Positions 1 to 7,993 of a DNA stretch of 48,132 nt are shown here, piece after piece. Every line of letters begins with the position of its first letter. The stretch's first letter is position 1. The position numbers and the translations under genes are program-made. Under the pieces are notes generated by a model that saw nothing but the letters and a program-made list of their open reading frames with translations, did no database searches and was not told the DNA's origin. Origin of the DNA: Candidatus Methylobacter oryzae (GTDB taxonomy: Bacteria; Pseudomonadota; Gammaproteobacteria; Methylococcales; Methylomonadaceae); NCBI GenBank assembly GCA_945861405.1, contig CAMAUL010000017.1, forward strand, positions 1-48,132. Reading direction: 5' to 3'.

Positions 1-117
1 GTGTATTTAGCTATCGAACAGGCCGCCAAGAAATGGTCGATGCCGATCCGTGACTGGAAGCCCGCCCTGAATCAGTTTATGATTCTCTACGAAGATCGAT
101 TTCCAGAGATTTTTTAA
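1..117 (+). CDS. IS256-family transposase, C-terminal fragment (cut by window edge)
   Basis: The open frame from base 1 to a TAA at 117 encodes 38 residues. They include KKWSMPIRDWKPALNQF, which resembles the conserved C-terminal tail of IS256 (mutator-type) DDE transposases, where a KKW-x-MPI-x-xW-x-x-ALNQ pattern followed by a short charged end is typical. The gene continues upstream of the window, so nothing can be said about its integrity or catalytic residues. The sequence just after the stop looks like the right end of the element. The assignment rests on motif memory only. Confidence 0.8.
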   Translation: MYLAIEQAAKKWSMPIRDWKPALNQFMILYEDRFPEIF

Positions 118-150
118 CGGCGGTTTACACGGAATTTTTTACACCCCCTT
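118..150. mobile_element. Probable right terminal inverted repeat of the IS256-type element
   Basis: Immediately after the transposase stop lies GGTTTACACGGAATTTTTTA followed by CACCCCC. Read on the other strand this begins GGGGGTGTAAAAAATTCC, which resembles IS256-type ends (a G-run, TGT, then an A-run). The left end lies outside the window, so the outer boundary and any target duplication cannot be checked. Confidence 0.55.
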
Positions 151-191
151 AAAAAATCCCAACAAACCATTTTTTTAAATTTTAAACGTGA

Positions 192-320
192 TTAAGCGGG
201 GTGGTTCGCTCTATTAATCCGTCTGCCTCCTAGATGATATATATCTGTTGGCTGAATTACAGTTGCTCCACTTGAATAGAGCTCCAAAGCACCTTCAGAT
301 AAATACTTACGGGCTACCAC
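192..320 (-). CDS. Small unassigned ORF, 42 aa
   Basis: On the minus strand a GTG codon at 320 is preceded by an AAAGGAG ribosome-binding site with about 6 bases of spacing. It opens a frame of 42 codons ending in TAA at 192. The peptide starts MVARKYLSEGALELYSSGAT and ends with RRINRANHPA; it has no membrane segment or motif I recognise. A palindromic operator-like sequence lies just upstream at 347-390. The proximity of the IS256 end suggests it may be the surviving 5' part of a longer gene, possibly an antitoxin-type protein; that is inference only. The rest of 118-504 shows no other gene. Confidence 0.35.
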   Translation of the reverse strand: MVARKYLSEGALELYSSGATVIQPTDIYHLGGRRINRANHPA

Positions 321-346
321 GTAATCTCCTTTTGCTTATAACGTGA

Positions 347-390
347 TATACGACATCAATTGTCTTATAAAAAACCTGAGTTGTCGTATA
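347..390. promoter_or_regulatory. Operator-like palindrome upstream of the 42-aa ORF
   Basis: TATACGACA (347-355), a 5-base spacer, then TGTCTTATA (361-369) forms a palindrome with one mismatch. A third, perfectly matching half-site TGTCGTATA lies at 382-390. Three related 9-base half-sites upstream of a small ORF with a strong ribosome-binding site look like an autoregulator's operator. No regulator is identified. Confidence 0.35.
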
Positions 391-504
391 TTTTTCATAA
401 TATTGCCTAATTTATTGTTTATATTGGATAAATTGTAAGCTAATTGGACATGATGCACAAACAAAAACGCGGCACTCGTACTTACTTGTGATGTCTGTTC
501 AATC

Positions 505-2247
505 TTATGCTACGTCGTTTAAGTGCCCATAAGCCGGTAACGTTTCCAGTCGTTGATCTTCCAGCGGTTTACCCACCGTAAAATGATAAAGGCTTTGGAA
601 TTTATCGTCCTTGAAACCTAAAATCTCATGCACACTGTCATCAAAGTAACAGCCGATACCGGTGCCGCGAATGCCTGCCGCTTCCGCTTCCAGATACAGC
701 GTTTGGCCTATCAGGCCGCATTCCCAGAACAAGCGGCGGTAAAGCCACGGCGTTGCTTTGATCGTTTCGCCAAATTCCGCAACCATTCCCAGGCTGAAGG
801 CGCTGTCGCTGGCGATGGGTTGATGACAGGACAGTGTTTTGGCTATTTGCCTGCAATCGCCTGAATGCAGATGATACAGCGGTATTGCTTCGGATACTTT
901 TTGCCAGTCGAAATCAGCCAATGTTGCGGCTTGCAATGATTCAAGGGCATCGTTATGCCTAGGCAGCGCATAGATGCCGGGGGCTAAGCCTTCAACGCGA
1001 TGCACGAAAATAAACAGGTGAATTTTCGGCGGACAGCGCCATAGTCCGAATGCCGCTGTGGTCGGTAAAACGCCCGCCAGCATCCGATAAAAATCAGTCA
1101 TTGGCATCGGTACCATTTTGCCGTCAAACTGTTGTGCGCTACGGCGTTGACGGATGATTTGAGTTGCCGTTTTTGTGCAGGATGATTTTATAAGTTGCTG
1201 TCGGGCGACTTGCCACTCCGGTTCTTCTGTTTGCGGTTTACTCGCGGCAATTGAAACTTCATCAATGATCGGCCATTGATACATATGATAGGCGCGAAGG
1301 CTGTCGGCTTTGCCGAACCAGGCACCTGATTGTGCGGCTCCCAGCAGAGCCTCGCTATACTTCGAATGGTTGCTATTTGCGCTTTTTTGAATTCCCTCGG
1401 CAACTGCTCCATGCGTTGCTCTACCTCCTGCATCCTTGCAGTCGTCACCCCAGCCCTCTCCCGAGGGGAGAGGGGGATTGCTGCCACAATGTACACCCTT
1501 GTTGAGCATATCTAATGGCCTATCATCGGCATGGGTATGAATCCGACAAATAATATCGGGGGATTCATGTTCCTGTTGTTTAAAATCATCCCGATCAAGC
1601 CCTAATAATTTGGCGATGTCGTCATCCGGCCATTCGGCCAGCAATTCAATCGACCAACCCAGTGTCGCAGACGCGTACCGCAATGCTCCCAAAGCATGGC
1701 CTATATCATGCTGGCAATAGCGGAAAGCTCTTTCGCCGTATTTCCAGGCTTCCCGCCAATGGATTGAAGACAAGCCGATCAGCATGCCGGAATCGGGCAA
1801 TATGCCTGCAAACCGGCAACGCTGTTCAAGGCTATGATCGTGGCTGACATAGTGGTAAACGCCTGATTTGATCAAACGATCGTCGGTGCTGATCAGGTAG
1901 GCTTCAGTCGGGTGCAGGTTGCCGCTGGAAGGATTGCAGCGCAATGCCCAGCGGCTCGGGCCGAATTGTTTCCATGCCGACAGGCCGAAGGCTAATTCCA
2001 GCAATAAACCTGCATTAGTCAGGTTTAACGGTTTTGCCGGTATTGTTTCCGGGTTATCCAGATCGGCAAACAATGGTTCAAGTTCGGCTCCGGGTTTGGG
2101 CAGTGAGACAATATCGCAACCGGAAAAACGCCGGAATTGATCGGGTTGGTCTTCCCAGTCGATAGATTCCGGGCCTTTGGCGTATCGCTCCAGGCTGTGT
2201 TTGGTGCGATTGTGGTAGCTTAGGACGGTTTCGGTTTGCTTATTCAT
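505..2247 (-). CDS. SagB/ThcOx-family (nitroreductase-fold) dehydrogenase with an in-frame insertion
   Basis: This 580-aa protein has two nitroreductase-like halves. The first (about residues 75-240) has RWALRCNPSSGNLHPTEAY and the CQHDIGHALGALRYA segment; the second (about 360-570) begins with TQIIRQRRSAQQFDG and contains VHRVEGLAPGIYALPRH. This tandem arrangement is typical of SagB/ThcOx-type FMN oxidoreductases, known for azoline oxidation in peptide maturation and also found as stand-alone proteins of unknown substrate. No precursor peptide or cyclodehydratase gene is nearby, so the substrate is unknown. About 57 residues after NKG (residues about 250-306) are low in family character and come from a repeat element at 1327-1497; without them the sequence reads NKG-AWFGKADSL, the normal linker. 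The gene stands alone on the minus strand; its start ATG has only a weak ribosome-binding site. Confidence 0.8.
   Translation of the reverse strand: MNKQTETVLSYHNRTKHSLERYAKGPESIDWEDQPDQFRRFSGCDIVSLPKPGAELEPLFADLDNPETIPAKPLNLTNAGLLLELAFGLSAWKQFGPSRWALRCNPSSGNLHPTEAYLISTDDRLIKSGVYHYVSHDHSLEQRCRFAGILPDSGMLIGLSSIHWREAWKYGERAFRYCQHDIGHALGALRYASATLGWSIELLAEWPDDDIAKLLGLDRDDFKQQEHESPDIICRIHTHADDRPLDMLNKGVHCGSNPPLPSGEGWGDDCKDAGGRATHGAVAEGIQKSANSNHSKYSEALLGAAQSGAWFGKADSLRAYHMYQWPIIDEVSIAASKPQTEEPEWQVARQQLIKSSCTKTATQIIRQRRSAQQFDGKMVPMPMTDFYRMLAGVLPTTAAFGLWRCPPKIHLFIFVHRVEGLAPGIYALPRHNDALESLQAATLADFDWQKVSEAIPLYHLHSGDCRQIAKTLSCHQPIASDSAFSLGMVAEFGETIKATPWLYRRLFWECGLIGQTLYLEAEAAGIRGTGIGCYFDDSVHEILGFKDDKFQSLYHFTVGKPLEDQRLETLPAYGHLNDVA
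1327..1497. repeat. 171-bp MITE-like repeat inserted in frame in the SagB-like gene
   Basis: CACC occurs at 1323-1326 and again at 1494-1497, flanking a segment whose ends share an imperfect inverted ATTGTG/CACAAT with adjacent GC-rich bases. It contains a CCCTCTCCCGAGGGGAGAGGG-type hairpin near 1457-1476. Its length is 171 bp, a multiple of three, and it is open in the gene's frame. Removing it restores a smooth protein linker. Element boundaries and target duplication are inferred from these flanks. Confidence 0.65.
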
Positions 2248-2307
2248 GATGAGTTAAATCCAAAGAAGAAAGGCACTCGTTCAAAAGGCATAGATTTCCA
2301 GATAACG

Positions 2308-2545
2308 CGTCATCCCGGCAGGGATTGCCGGGATCCAGATGCCATGGATGGCAATGCTAAGTCAGGCCACTAGTCTTGTTACTGGGGATTATTACAACCA
2401 TTTTTTTAGCCGCACGATTATTTTTCCATCACGTACTTCACGTCCCTGTGCTCTGGATCCCGGCACAAATCTGTCTGGAACAGATTTGCATTAACCCGAA
2501 GGGCGTCAGGCAGGAAGCCTGACGTGAATCCCTGCCGGGATGACG
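2308..2545. repeat. 238-bp element with 19-bp perfect terminal inverted repeats
   Basis: CGTCATCCCGGCAGGGATT at 2308-2326 is the exact reverse complement of 2527-2545. Inside are a second nested pair (CCGGGATCCAGA at 2329-2340 with TCTGGATCCCGG around 2452-2464) and two local hairpins (CAAATCTGT..ACAGATTTG and GCGTCAGGC..GCCTGACG). It carries no ORF. This looks like a non-autonomous MITE-type element occupying most of the 396-bp gap between the SagB-like and NifZ-like genes. The remaining flanks show nothing else. Confidence 0.8.
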
Positions 2546-2643
2546 GTGTTTTTCTTTAAGTTGGCGCGTATGGGCAATATCCTCTGTCCATTTGTTGAAA
2601 TTTTTTCTTCGTGCCCTTCATGGTGAAAATCTTCACCTAATTA

Positions 2644-2907
2644 TCAATTAACCCGCTTAGGCTCCATAGCCAAGTCCTCAACCCAGCAGCCAATCGGGTT
2701 GCCCAGATTCATATCCTTATCTTCAAAGCGCACCAAAAAAACGCTTCGGTTCGGTTCTTCTTCAACATGCCCGATCAGGGTAATAACCCCACGAGTTCCG
2801 GCTTCGGCCAATATTTCGCCTTCGGCACCGCCGGGTATTGAGCCGTCATCAGTAATCGTTTTTGCTGCATAAACTACATCGCCCAAATCTAAATCTTCTA
2901 CGTTCAT
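2644..2907 (-). CDS. Small NifZ-family protein, divergent from the nif operon
   Basis: This 87-aa protein has a single NifZ-type domain. LGDVVYAAKTITDDGSIPGG corresponds to the DGT-YPG segment of NifZ, AGTRGVITLIGHV to the GS-VG-V-x-GTF segment, and NPIGCWVEDLAME to the VGC-EEL end. NifZ proteins help mature the nitrogenase MoFe protein P-clusters. A second, longer NifZ is encoded at 9071-9550, so this is a divergent single-domain relative. The ATG at 2907 has a good site, AAAGGAGATAAGAA. It diverges from nif-type iscA, with 205 bp between them containing a sigma-54 promoter facing the other way; I see no sigma-54 motif facing this gene. Confidence 0.75.
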   Translation of the reverse strand: MNVEDLDLGDVVYAAKTITDDGSIPGGAEGEILAEAGTRGVITLIGHVEEEPNRSVFLVRFEDKDMNLGNPIGCWVEDLAMEPKRVN

Positions 2908-3049
2908 TTCTTATCTCCTTTCATTTTGTAGCAAAGCTTACATTGTCAGCCGGTTGTGTGATTAAAACCTGTTTGATAATACATTGCTTATTGTGCGGAT
3001 ACTGAGACTAATGTTTTATTAAACAATGCATTAAAAATAAATAACGGAA

Positions 3050-3065
3050 TGGCATACAGGTTGCT
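3050..3065 (+). promoter_or_regulatory. Sigma-54 (-24/-12) promoter of the nif operon
   Basis: TGGCATACAGGTTGCT matches the sigma-54 consensus TGGCAC-N5-TTGC with one change. The invariant GG (3051-3052) and GC (3063-3064) are exactly 10 bases apart. The expected transcript start is about 3075, some 38 bases before the iscA start. An exact NifA site (TGT-N10-ACA) is not seen upstream; two TGT-N8-ACA motifs, one at 2971-2984 region and one near 3012-3026, are present but have the wrong spacing. Confidence 0.8.
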
Positions 3066-3112
3066 TTAAGTATTAACAAGAACGATGCCACAACCTCAGG
3101 AGTGCATGAAAA

Positions 3113-3469
3113 ATGATTACATTAACAGAAAAAGCCATTAGCGCCGTCGGCCGCTTCATAGCCGGTTCGGAAACGCCTACAGCAGGTTTGCGGATAGAAG
3201 TCACCGACGGCGGTTGCTCGGGCTACCAATACGGCTTGAAACTCGAGGGCAGCCAAGCGCCGGAAGACACCGTTATTGATTGCGGCGCGGTGAAGGTGTT
3301 TATCGATCCGGTCAGTATGCCGATGCTGACCGGCATGTCTATCGATTTTCTCGACAGCATCGAAGGTTCGGGGTTCAAGTTTACCAACCCTAATGCGGCT
3401 AAAAGTTGCGCTTGCGGCACTTCGTTTAATACCAGCGCCCAAGGTACCGGAACTAAGACCTGTTCTTAA
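3113..3469 (+). CDS. iscA: nif-associated IscA/HesB-type Fe-S carrier
   Basis: The 118-aa protein is an A-type Fe-S scaffold/carrier. It shows the family's three cysteines: C35 in GGCSGY, and C99 and C101 in SCACGTSF. A-type carriers receive Fe-S clusters and pass them to client proteins. In diazotrophs such as Azotobacter a copy sits just ahead of nifU, and here it is likewise the first gene after the sigma-54 promoter. The AGGAG site is 11 bases ahead of the ATG. The C-terminal tail beyond residue 105 (SFNTSAQGTGTKTCS) is a short extension. Confidence 0.9.
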   Translation: MITLTEKAISAVGRFIAGSETPTAGLRIEVTDGGCSGYQYGLKLEGSQAPEDTVIDCGAVKVFIDPVSMPMLTGMSIDFLDSIEGSGFKFTNPNAAKSCACGTSFNTSAQGTGTKTCS

Positions 3470-3472
3470 TTT

Positions 3473-3542
3473 GTAGGTTGGGCAGGATTTTTGCCCAACG
3501 GGACGCGATAAAAGGTGGGCAGAAAAGCGTTGCCCACCCTAC
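3473..3542. repeat. Double-hairpin palindromic repeat between iscA and nifU
   Basis: Two hairpins lie side by side: TTGGGCA/TGCCCAA (3478-3484 with 3492-3498) and GGTGGGCA/TGCCCACC (3514-3521 with 3531-3538), enclosed by GTAGG and CCTAC. The GGTGGGCA motif recurs at 30459-30482 and 34577-34615. Lacking a T-tract, it is not an obvious terminator; it could stabilise or modulate the nif transcript. Confidence 0.7.
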
Positions 3543-3586
3543 ATGCTGCTCTAACGCACCAGCAAACTTAATCCGAGGATAAAGCC

Positions 3587-4495
3587 ATGTGGGACTATTC
3601 AGACAAAGTTAAAGAACATTTTTTTAACCCTAAAAATGCAGGCGCGGTCGTTGATGCCAACGCGACCGGCGAAGTGGGTTCAATCAGTTGTGGCGATGCG
3701 CTACGGTTAACGCTAAAGGTCGATGACAACAGTGAAATTATCCTTGAAGCGGGCTTTCAAACTTTCGGTTGTGGCTCTGCGATTGCCTCGTCATCGGTGC
3801 TGACCGAAATCATTAAAGGCATGACGCTGGACGAAGCGTTAAAAGTGACCAATCAGGATATTGCCGACCAGCTCGAAGGCTTGCCGCCTGAAAAAATGCA
3901 CTGTTCTGTGATGGGACGCGAAGCGCTGCAAGCAGCGATAGCCAATTATCGCGGCGAAGAGTGGAAAGACGATCATGAAGAAGGCGCATTGATCTGCAAA
4001 TGTTTCGCGATTGATGCGGTGATGATCGAGGAAATGGTTTGGGCCAATAAATTGCGCACCGTGGAAGATGTCACCAACTTTACCAAAGCGGGCGGCGGTT
4101 GCGCGGCTTGCCATGAAGACATTGAGGCTATCCTGGAAAAAGTGTTGGCGGAAAAAGGCGAGAAGTTCGATCCCGGCGCTGCACCGGTCAGCAAACCAGT
4201 GGAAAAAATCGCTGCTGTCAAAACGCCGTTGACCAACTTGCAACGCATCAAAAAAATCGAGCAAGTGCTGGAATCGTTACGGTCGTCATTGATGGCGGAC
4301 GGCGGCGACGTGGAACTGGTCGAAGTCGTCGGCAACACCGCTTACGTCAATATGACCGGCGCCTGTAACGGTTGCCAAATGGCGGCGATGACCATTGCCG
4401 GAATCCAGCAACGGCTGATGGAAGTGATGGGCGAATTCATTAAAGTCGTGCCGGCATCGGAAATGGCTAAATTAGTCAATATAGAGGTGGCGTGA
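3587..4495 (+). CDS. nifU: NifU, Fe-S cluster scaffold for nitrogenase
   Basis: The 302-aa protein has the full three-part NifU layout. The N-terminal IscU-like scaffold has C35, C62 and C106 (SCGDA, FGCGS, MHCSV). The central BFD-like domain has the permanent [2Fe-2S] ligands C137, C139, C172 and C175 (CKC and CAAC). The C-terminal Nfu domain has C260 and C263 (CNGC). Cysteine numbers in the first two domains agree with those I recall for Azotobacter NifU. NifU assembles clusters with sulfur from NifS for NifH and NifB. It overlaps nifS at its stop codon (TGATG), so the pair is translationally coupled. Confidence 0.97.
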   Translation: MWDYSDKVKEHFFNPKNAGAVVDANATGEVGSISCGDALRLTLKVDDNSEIILEAGFQTFGCGSAIASSSVLTEIIKGMTLDEALKVTNQDIADQLEGLPPEKMHCSVMGREALQAAIANYRGEEWKDDHEEGALICKCFAIDAVMIEEMVWANKLRTVEDVTNFTKAGGGCAACHEDIEAILEKVLAEKGEKFDPGAAPVSKPVEKIAAVKTPLTNLQRIKKIEQVLESLRSSLMADGGDVELVEVVGNTAYVNMTGACNGCQMAAMTIAGIQQRLMEVMGEFIKVVPASEMAKLVNIEVA

Positions 4496-5703
4496 TGGCT
4501 GACATTTACCTGGACAACAATGCCACTACCAAGGTCGATCCGGCGGTGGTCGATGTGATGATCCCGTATTTCCTTGAGCAATACGGCAATCCGTCATCCA
4601 TCCATAAATTCGCCGACGGCGTGGCGCGTGGGCTTAAGCAGGCCCGGCAACAGGTGCAGGCCTTGATCGGTTGCGAGCATGATTCCGAGATTATTTTCAC
4701 CTCCTGCGGCACCGAGTCCAACTCTACGGCGATTTTGTCCGCAATCAAAGCTCAGCCGGACAAGAAGGAAATCATTACCACCGTGGTGGAGCATCCGGCG
4801 ATTTTGAACCTGTGCAGTTATCTTGAAAAAGAGGGTTATACGATCCATCGGTTGCCGGTCGATAGAGCCGGGCGTTTAAAACTGGACGCTTATCAACGCT
4901 TGTTATCCGACCAAGTGGCGATTGTGTCGGTGATGTGGGCCAATAATGAGACCGGCACGATTTTCCCGGTCGCGGAAATGGCGGAAATGGCCAATGCCGC
5001 AGGCGTGATGTTCCATACCGATGCGGTGCAGGCGGTCGGCAAGATTCCGATGATGTTGCAGGATACCAAAATCGATATGTTGTCGTTATCGGGACATAAG
5101 CTGCATGCGCCCAAAGGCATCGGTGTTTTATACCTGCGTCGCGGCACGCGGTATCGTCCGTTGCTGCGCGGCGGCCACCAGGAGCGCGGCAGAAGAGCGG
5201 GGACTGAAAACAGCGCATCCATTGTCGGCCTAGGCAAAGCCTGCGAACTGGCGCTGGAGTTTATCGAGTATGAAAACACCAAAGTCAAAGCCATGCGCGA
5301 CCGATTGGAGCAAGGCATCACCGAACAGATTCCGCATTGTTTTGTGACCGGCGACATGTACAACCGCCTGCCCAATACGACTGACATCGCTTTTGAATAT
5401 ATCGAAGGCGAGTCGATTTTGATGCTGTTGAATAAAGCCGGTATCGCGGCGTCGAGCGGTTCGGCCTGTACTTCAGGCTCGTTGGAACCATCGCATGTGA
5501 TGCGGGCTATGGATATTCCTTACACCGCCGCGCACGGCACGATCCGCTTTTCGTTTTCGCGCTACAACACGATGGCGGAAGTGGATAAAGTCGTGGAAGC
5601 GATGCCCGGTATTGTTGCGACTTTGCGTAAGTTGTCGCCGTATTGGTCGGGCGATGGGCCGGTGGCAAATCCTGAACAGGCTTTTGCGCCGACGTATTCG
5701 TAG
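4495..5703 (+). CDS. nifS: NifS, cysteine desulfurase
   Basis: A PLP-dependent class V aminotransferase-fold enzyme of 402 aa, releasing sulfur from L-cysteine for NifU. The PLP lysine is K202 in SLSGHKLHAPKG and the persulfide cysteine is C325 in SSGSACTSGS; both numbers fit the Azotobacter enzyme when translation starts at the ATG at 4495. A GTG three bases earlier is in frame, but AGAGG at 4483 is better spaced for the ATG, which overlaps the nifU stop. The RGGHQERGRRAGTEN segment is the usual substrate-binding loop. Confidence 0.96.
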   Translation: MADIYLDNNATTKVDPAVVDVMIPYFLEQYGNPSSIHKFADGVARGLKQARQQVQALIGCEHDSEIIFTSCGTESNSTAILSAIKAQPDKKEIITTVVEHPAILNLCSYLEKEGYTIHRLPVDRAGRLKLDAYQRLLSDQVAIVSVMWANNETGTIFPVAEMAEMANAAGVMFHTDAVQAVGKIPMMLQDTKIDMLSLSGHKLHAPKGIGVLYLRRGTRYRPLLRGGHQERGRRAGTENSASIVGLGKACELALEFIEYENTKVKAMRDRLEQGITEQIPHCFVTGDMYNRLPNTTDIAFEYIEGESILMLLNKAGIAASSGSACTSGSLEPSHVMRAMDIPYTAAHGTIRFSFSRYNTMAEVDKVVEAMPGIVATLRKLSPYWSGDGPVANPEQAFAPTYS

Positions 5704-5721
5704 GGACTTAACAGTTAGAAA

Positions 5722-5820
5722 AATAGAACACGGATGACACAGATCAGACGGATTTAAACGGATTTTATTTTTTTTGTTATCAGTGTTTATCAGTCGAATC
5801 CGTGTCATCCGTGTTCTATT
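5722..5820. repeat. Inverted-repeat element between nifS and nifV
   Basis: AATAGAACACGGATGACAC at 5722-5740 is the exact reverse complement of 5802-5820. The interior is AT-rich and continues with CAGAT..GACGGAT motifs. A related element follows cobQ (27845-27940), and partial copies occur near 21433 and 43316. It fills the nifS-nifV gap without a visible terminator. Confidence 0.75.
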
Positions 5821-5843
5821 AAAATCAGCACTTATGGTGAATT

Positions 5844-6968
5844 ATGAAAACTCAACCCCGCCATATCATCATCGACGACACCACGCTCAGGGATGGCGAG
5901 CAATCAGCCGGTGTTGCTTTTTCGCTGGACGAAAAGCTGGCGATTGCAACGCAGCTGGCGGGCTTGGGCGTGCCGGAATTGGAAATCGGCATTCCGGCGA
6001 TGGGGTCGATGGAACGGGAGGAAATCAAGGCTATTGCCGATTTAGGTTTGCCGTCAAAACTGCTGGTCTGGTCGAGGATGCGCAGCGATGATCTGCATGC
6101 CTGTTTGGGCCTGAATGTGAACAAAGTCGATTTATCCATATCGGCTTCGGATCAGCATATTCAGCACAAGCTTAAGCAAAGTCGGCAATGGGTTTTAGAT
6201 ACTATTTCCAGCTGTGTTCAGGAAGCGCGAAGTCTGAATATGGAAGTGTGCGTCGGCATGGAAGACGCCTCGCGGGCGGATGTGGATTTTTTGATACGCA
6301 TAGCCGAAACCGCGCAACTGGCAGGAGCTAGCAGAATCCGTTTCGCCGATACGGTAGGCATTATGGAACCGTTCGGCGTGTTCGAGACGATCAAAAAATT
6401 AAGGGCAGCCACCGACCTGGAAATTGAAATGCATGCCCATGACGATTTAGGGCTTGCTACCGCCAATACGCTGGCTGCGGCGCTGGCAGGCGCGACTCAT
6501 GTCAATACCACGGTTAACGGCTTGGGCGAACGTGCGGGCAATGCCGCATTCGAAGAAGTTGTTGTTGGCTTAAAGCAGTTATATGGCATTGAGACAGGGA
6601 TTAATTTGCAATTGTTTCCCGCCTTGTCCGAGCAGGTTGCCCGTGCCTCGGGCGATGCGATCGGCAGCCGGAAAAGCCTGATCGGCAAAAGCGTATTCAG
6701 TCATGAAGCGGGCATTCATGTCGATGGCTTGTTAAAAGATCCGAACAATTATCAAGGCGTCGACCCTGCGATTGTCGGGCGCAGCCATCAGTTGGTGCTG
6801 GGTAAACATTCCGGTACTCAAGGTGTGATTCACGCCTATAAACAAATAGGCATTGCGGTCAGCCGGATACAGGCACAGGCTTTATTGACGCAGGTCAGGC
6901 GCTTTGTCTGCGACACGAAAAGGTCGCCAAAAACCGAAGACCTTAATCTTTTTCATCAAAATCTGTAG
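5844..6968 (+). CDS. nifV: NifV, homocitrate synthase
   Basis: A 374-aa DRE-TIM metallolyase that condenses acetyl-CoA with 2-oxoglutarate to give homocitrate, the organic part of FeMo-co. The family motif is [16 protein letters not shown] near residues 11-26. The metal and active-site motifs [16 protein letters not shown] (about 198-213) and [11 protein letters not shown] (about 284-294) are intact. The ATG at 5844 follows GGTGAATT. It lies 140 bp after nifS, with the gap occupied by a repeat. Confidence 0.95.
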   Translation: MKTQPRHIIIDDTTLRDGEQSAGVAFSLDEKLAIATQLAGLGVPELEIGIPAMGSMEREEIKAIADLGLPSKLLVWSRMRSDDLHACLGLNVNKVDLSISASDQHIQHKLKQSRQWVLDTISSCVQEARSLNMEVCVGMEDASRADVDFLIRIAETAQLAGASRIRFADTVGIMEPFGVFETIKKLRAATDLEIEMHAHDDLGLATANTLAAALAGATHVNTTVNGLGERAGNAAFEEVVVGLKQLYGIETGINLQLFPALSEQVARASGDAIGSRKSLIGKSVFSHEAGIHVDGLLKDPNNYQGVDPAIVGRSHQLVLGKHSGTQGVIHAYKQIGIAVSRIQAQALLTQVRRFVCDTKRSPKTEDLNLFHQNL

Positions 6969-6981
6969 AGGGCGATTCATC

Positions 6982-7059
6982 ATGAACGAACATAAAGAAC
7001 AGCAGTCATGCGAGCCTGAAGTCGCTTCTCGTTCCCACGCGCTGCGTGGGAATGCATAG
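6982..7059 (+). CDS. Possible 25-aa ORF ended by a repeat (doubtful)
   Basis: An ATG at 6982, 8-10 bases after GAGGG, opens 25 codons starting MNEHKEQQSCEPEV. The last ten codons and the TAG come from the palindromic element at 7028-7168. It may be the 5' remnant of a gene destroyed by insertion of that repeat, or it may not be expressed. No homologue is recognised. Confidence 0.2.
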   Translation: MNEHKEQQSCEPEVASRSHALRGNA

Positions 7060-7168
7060 TTAAGGCGCGCTGCGCCGCGAGTCATGGTCAGCATGTAAAA
7101 ATGGAAATCGCACAAAACGGGACGCAGCGCGTCCGGCACTGCATTCCCACGCGGCGCGTGGGAACGAG
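7028..7168. repeat. Palindromic element, copy 1 (nifV-cysE gap)
   Basis: CTCGTTCCCACGCGCTGCGT (7028 onward) pairs with the reverse complement ending at 7168, 29 bases with one mismatch. The interior has AAGGCGCGCTGCGCC and CGGGACGCAGCGCGTCC. The same ends and interior motifs occur at 11701-11842, so this is a dispersed family of about 140 bp with two copies inside the nif cluster. Confidence 0.85.
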
Positions 7169-7201
7169 GGTGAACACCTCCGTACTCAACAGGAGCTAAA
7201 A

Positions 7202-7993
7202 ATGGTTATGGCCGTATCAGATAACATGATAACTAAAGCGCAAAAGCCGCAGGGGCTTCTGTCCCAGTGGCATGAAGATGTCCACTGTGTTTTCGGTCGA
7301 GACCCTGCAGCGCATAGCGTCTGGGAAATACTGCTGACCTATTCGGGTGTCCATGCGGTGTTGGCGCACCGGATCAGCCACCGTTTATGGAAAGCAAACT
7401 GGAAATTGACTGCCAGAATCCTGGCCGCATTCAGCAAAATGATTACCAGTGTCGACATTCACCCAGCGGCAACTATCGGGCGACGCTTATTTATCGATCA
7501 CGCACTCGGAGTGGTGATCGGCGAGACGGCTGAGATTGGCAATGATGTCACGCTCTATCACGGCGTCACTCTGGGCGGCACCACCTGGAACAAGGAAAAA
7601 CGCCATCCGACCTTAGGCAATAACGTGATGGTGGGGTCAGGAGCCAAGATTCTCGGAGCGATTACCCTGGGTAACAATGTCCGTGTCGGCGCCAACTCCG
7701 TCGTGATCAAAGATGTGCCGCCCTGCTGTACGGTGGTGGGTATTCCCGGCCGCATTATCCAAAGTAAAGGTACGCAAATACAAAACCGGCACGGCATTGA
7801 TCTGGATCATCATTTGATTCCCGATCCGGTCGGCAAAGCGATTGCCTGTTTGATCGAACGGATAGACGAACTGGAGGCCGGGCAAAAGCTGGCACATAAG
7901 GTATTAGTTGAGGATAGTTGTGATGTGTGTGACGCCGAAAGTATTTGCGTTCCCAAGAAAGACAGCCCGGTAAAACAGGCGGCGAGGCTATAG
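7202..7993 (+). CDS. cysE: CysE, serine O-acetyltransferase of the nif cluster
   Basis: This 263-aa hexapeptide-repeat acyltransferase makes O-acetylserine from serine and acetyl-CoA, the first step to cysteine. The left-handed beta-helix region (about residues 80-195) is clear, with [40 protein letters not shown] and [15 protein letters not shown]. In Azotobacter a dedicated cysE follows nifV and is thought to feed NifS with cysteine; the same position is seen here. ACAGGAGC precedes the ATG at 7202; an in-frame ATG six bases on is an alternative. Its TAG is directly followed by the ATG of the next ORF. Confidence 0.93.
   Translation: MVMAVSDNMITKAQKPQGLLSQWHEDVHCVFGRDPAAHSVWEILLTYSGVHAVLAHRISHRLWKANWKLTARILAAFSKMITSVDIHPAATIGRRLFIDHALGVVIGETAEIGNDVTLYHGVTLGGTTWNKEKRHPTLGNNVMVGSGAKILGAITLGNNVRVGANSVVIKDVPPCCTVVGIPGRIIQSKGTQIQNRHGIDLDHHLIPDPVGKAIACLIERIDELEAGQKLAHKVLVEDSCDVCDAESICVPKKDSPVKQAARL

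Noticed and set aside
505-2247. Peptide natural-product (thiazole/oxazole) cluster around the SagB-like gene
   Set aside because: No cyclodehydratase, transporter or precursor peptide is found next to it; neighbours are nif genes and repeats.
2965-3030. NifA upstream activator site
   Set aside because: The TGT..ACA pairs present have 8 bases between them instead of 10, so they were not annotated as NifA sites.
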